Of a stretch of 17,367 nucleotides of DNA, positions 15,885 through 17,367 are shown in pieces. Positions within the stretch are counted from its first letter, which is position 1. Every line of letters starts with the position of its first letter. Location of the stretch: positions 1 through 17,367 of the forward strand of contig CAZXCQ010000126.1 of NCBI GenBank assembly GCA_964639275.1, given 5' to 3'. The position numbers were made by a program, and so were the translations under genes. Source of the stretch: CAZXCQ01 sp964639275. Lineage in GTDB: Bacteria > Desulfobacterota > DSM-4660 > Desulfatiglandales > Desulfatiglandaceae. The notes under the pieces are model-generated. The model was not told the origin of the DNA and searched no databases. It worked only from the letters and a program-made list of their open reading frames with translations.

Positions 15885-16382
15885 ATGGTAGAATACAAAA
15901 ACATCCTGTTTTGCACCGACTTTTCAGAAGATGCCGGCATTGCCTTTCTTCACGCCATCGATCTGGCCAAGAAGTATCATGCCAGGCTCCACATCCTCCA
16001 CATCCCCCACTCTTCCTATTCATACCTGAGACATATCGTGGATGAGCATGTCCCGGATGGATCCCCCGGGGGTGAGGCCTTTTTTGGAAAAGAGGTGGAA
16101 AAGAGGGCAGAGCAGGCACTCAAAGATGCATACCTCAAAAGGCTGGAGGATTTTGACGACTATGTGTTTGTTGTCAAAAGCGGTTCTCCGGATGTGGAAA
16201 TTATCCGATATGCCAAAGATAATGAGATCGATCTGATCGTGATGGGTGCCCTCGGCAAATCAGAGGAGGACCGGATTTTGCATGGAAGCACAGTGGCCAA
16301 TGTATCCAAATATGCCCACTGTCATGTAATCGCCATAAGAAACCCTGCGAAACGCTTCACCCTTCCAGCCAGCATGTACTGA
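15885..16382 (+). CDS. Universal stress protein (UspA family)
   Basis: A single-domain 165-residue Usp. The N-terminal strand YKNILFCTDFSEDA (4-17) and the ATP-binding motif G-x2-G-x9-G-S/T (Gly121, Gly124, Gly134, Ser135) are both present, so it probably binds ATP. It begins 9 bp after the HdrD-like gene with AGGAGG upstream of the ATG, so it is in the same operon. Its role beside a redox complex is unknown; it may adjust the complex to energy status. The C-terminal tail beyond residue 152 has no recognisable motif. Confidence 0.93.
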   Translation: MVEYKNILFCTDFSEDAGIAFLHAIDLAKKYHARLHILHIPHSSYSYLRHIVDEHVPDGSPGGEAFFGKEVEKRAEQALKDAYLKRLEDFDDYVFVVKSGSPDVEIIRYAKDNEIDLIVMGALGKSEEDRILHGSTVANVSKYAHCHVIAIRNPAKRFTLPASMY

Positions 16383-16443
16383 GATCAAGGGGTAAGCGAC
16401 AGGGGTTTGCGCTGTTAAGGGCCTATTCCTGGAGGAGAAAAAG

Positions 16444-16836
16444 ATGGCAAAAAGGATCCTGGTGGTTGACGACGAACTGGATATAAGGACATTTATTACC
16501 ACATTGCTGGAGACCCATGGGTACAAGCCCCTTTCTGCAAAGGACGGGGTAGAGGGGCTGGAGACTGCCCGCCAGACCAGGCCCTCGCTGATAATACTGG
16601 ATATAATGATGCCCAAAGAGAGCGGGATAGACCTCTATAGGGAGCTAAGGAATGCCCCAGAACTAAAGGACATCCCGGTGATCATACTTTCGGCAATCTC
16701 AAAAAAGACCTTTTTTTACTCGCAGGAAATGCTTGACAAATACAGGGGGGAAAGTATTCCCGAGCCTGCCGCCTACATTGAAAAACCCCCGGAGCCAGAG
16801 GAACTCCTGGAGGCAATCCAAAATAGTTTGAAATAG
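16444..16836 (+). CDS. Receiver-only response regulator (CheY/Rrf1-like)
   Basis: A 130-residue stand-alone receiver domain with no output domain. The acidic pair is Asp9-Asp10 (VVDDE), the phosphorylation site is Asp53 (ILDIMMP), the switch Ser is Ser83 and the conserved Lys is Lys114 (EKPPEP). Between Ser83 and Lys114 there are 30 residues rather than about 21 in CheY, an insertion that includes KKTFFYSQEMLDKYRGES. No kinase gene is next to it. A good ribosome site (GGAGGAG) precedes the ATG. Desulfovibrio hmc operons also end with a response regulator (Rrf1) near an Rrf2 gene, so it may act in the same circuit as the Rrf2 protein here. Confidence 0.93.
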   Translation: MAKRILVVDDELDIRTFITTLLETHGYKPLSAKDGVEGLETARQTRPSLIILDIMMPKESGIDLYRELRNAPELKDIPVIILSAISKKTFFYSQEMLDKYRGESIPEPAAYIEKPPEPEELLEAIQNSLK

Positions 16837-16896
16837 GGCAAAGATCGAACCTACCTTAATGCATCCTCTTTCATAAATAGTGTCTGAACGGAAACC

Positions 16897-16930
16897 CCTC
16901 CTCCCTTGGCGGGAGGGGGCCGGGGAGGGG
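16897..16930. repeat. GC-rich hairpin repeat
   Basis: CCTCCTCCC (16897-16905), loop TTGGC, GGGAGGGGG (16911-16919), a 9-bp stem with one G-T pair, followed by GGGGAGGGG. No T run follows, so it is not a normal terminator. The composition is that of a widespread class of intergenic repeat built on CCCTCTCCC / GGGAGAGGG blocks. Confidence 0.6.
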
Positions 16931-17047
16931 AAAACAAGAGCTTTTCGGTCAGCCACTAAATACGGCATACCGTATTCTGAAAGGCTGGGTTCCTCGCTAT
17001 TTCTTCATCAATCCTGTCTTGACCTCCTGAAAACTAGCTTTTTTCAA

Positions 17048-17077
17048 TTGACTAGAAATACCACTTTGTAGTATAGC
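17048..17077 (+). promoter_or_regulatory. Possible promoter upstream of the partial gene
   Basis: TTGACT (17048-17053), an 18-base spacer and TATAGC (17072-17077). It points to the gene starting at 17328, with a long leader containing the inverted repeats. Motif match only. Confidence 0.3.
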
Positions 17078-17175
17078 AAACCAGCTCCAAAAGAGGCATT
17101 TTTCAACGCTCTCGATTGGATAAGCGATCGACGTATCAATCCTACGTAACATCTCAATGATTAGGGGGAGGACAC

Positions 17176-17247
17176 CTGGATTCCGACTTTCGTAGGAATG
17201 ACAAAAGGGGCTAAGTTCACGTCATTCCGGCGAAATCCGGAATCCAG
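17176..17247. repeat. Inverted pair of GTCATTCC palindromic repeats
   Basis: The copy at 17176-17202 is inverted relative to that at 17221-17247, with an 18-base spacer, so the pair can also fold into one long imperfect hairpin. The first has a degenerate core (TAC-GAAA-GTC), the second GGC-GAAA-TCC. Together with 13301-13327 there are three units flanking the redox operon. Confidence 0.88.
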
Positions 17248-17327
17248 ACCTTCTGATAATAAACATGTTTACCGCTAATTATTGAGAAGGTACAATCCTA
17301 CAATAAAGACCCAAAAGGAGATGAACC

Positions 17328-17367
17328 ATGGAATCTGATGGGACTTTGGTCCTAAAAAGGGACTCAG
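17328..17367 (+). CDS. Start of a gene cut by the window end
   Basis: ATG at 17328 follows AAAAGGAG (17313-17320) at 7 bases and opens MESDGTLVLKRDS before the window ends. Only 13 codons are visible, too few to name a family. Confidence 0.55.
   Translation, partial: MESDGTLVLKRDS

Larger units (their letters stand above)
16837..17327. other. Repeat-rich intergenic region
   Basis: About 490 bp without a supported gene. It holds a GC-rich hairpin at 16897-16919, a possible promoter at 17048-17077 and an inverted pair of palindromic repeats at 17176-17247. I see no clear intrinsic terminator after the response regulator. Confidence 0.65.

Noticed and set aside
16891..16930. Intrinsic terminator after the response regulator
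   Set aside because: The stem is good but no T run follows on either strand.

Overview
The window looks like a chromosomal segment of an anaerobic, probably sulfate-reducing or syntrophic, member of the Desulfobacterota (former Deltaproteobacteria). The reasons are the siroheme-dependent heme pathway (ahb genes), a membrane cytochrome b / HdrD-like iron-sulfur pair of the Hmc/Tmc/Dsr type, Rrf2 and Rrf1-like regulators beside it, a corrinoid methyltransferase fusion, and probable selenocysteine use. The lineage is inferred from gene content only.

Layout. (1) 172-972 (+): an unrecognised single-pass membrane-anchored protein ending in a strong intrinsic terminator at 1001-1039. (2) 7078-1192 (-): a leftward cluster of a ClpX-like AAA+ ATPase, ahbC, hemB, ahbD and one siroheme decarboxylase subunit. 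It makes heme from 5-aminolevulinate (HemB step) and siroheme (Ahb steps). An 83-bp repeated leader with a hairpin lies at the same distance in front of both radical SAM genes, ahbC and ahbD. (3) 7530-13201 (+): a PurS-PurL fusion, purQ (4-bp overlap) and, 21 bp on, a CmuA-like fusion of a UroD/MtaA-type methyltransferase with a corrinoid-binding domain. (4) 13426-16836 (+): an Rrf2-family regulator with three Cys, a NarI/HmcE/TmcC-like cytochrome b, an HdrD/TmcB/HmcF-like iron-sulfur protein, a universal stress protein and a receiver-only response regulator. (5) 16837-17327: an intergenic stretch rich in palindromic repeats, followed by the first 13 codons of a further gene.

The most notable observation is that the HdrD-like gene is read through an in-frame TGA at 15345-15347. 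The frame stays open on both sides, the residue falls where this family has a Cys (motif E-C-G-H-A-Y-R), and a perfect 8-bp hairpin with a G-starting 3-base loop begins 15 bases after the TGA, as expected for a bacterial SECIS element. I therefore annotate 14613-15875 as one selenoprotein, with Sec245 in the first CCG domain, rather than two broken genes.

Other points worth a look are the C-terminal extension of the ClpX-like ATPase, which seems to carry a degenerate second copy of the sensor-2 small domain; the H-x-D in place of the usual H-x-C zinc motif in the methyltransferase fusion; and the duplicated leader in the heme cluster. No tRNA, rRNA, CRISPR array or insertion sequence was seen.
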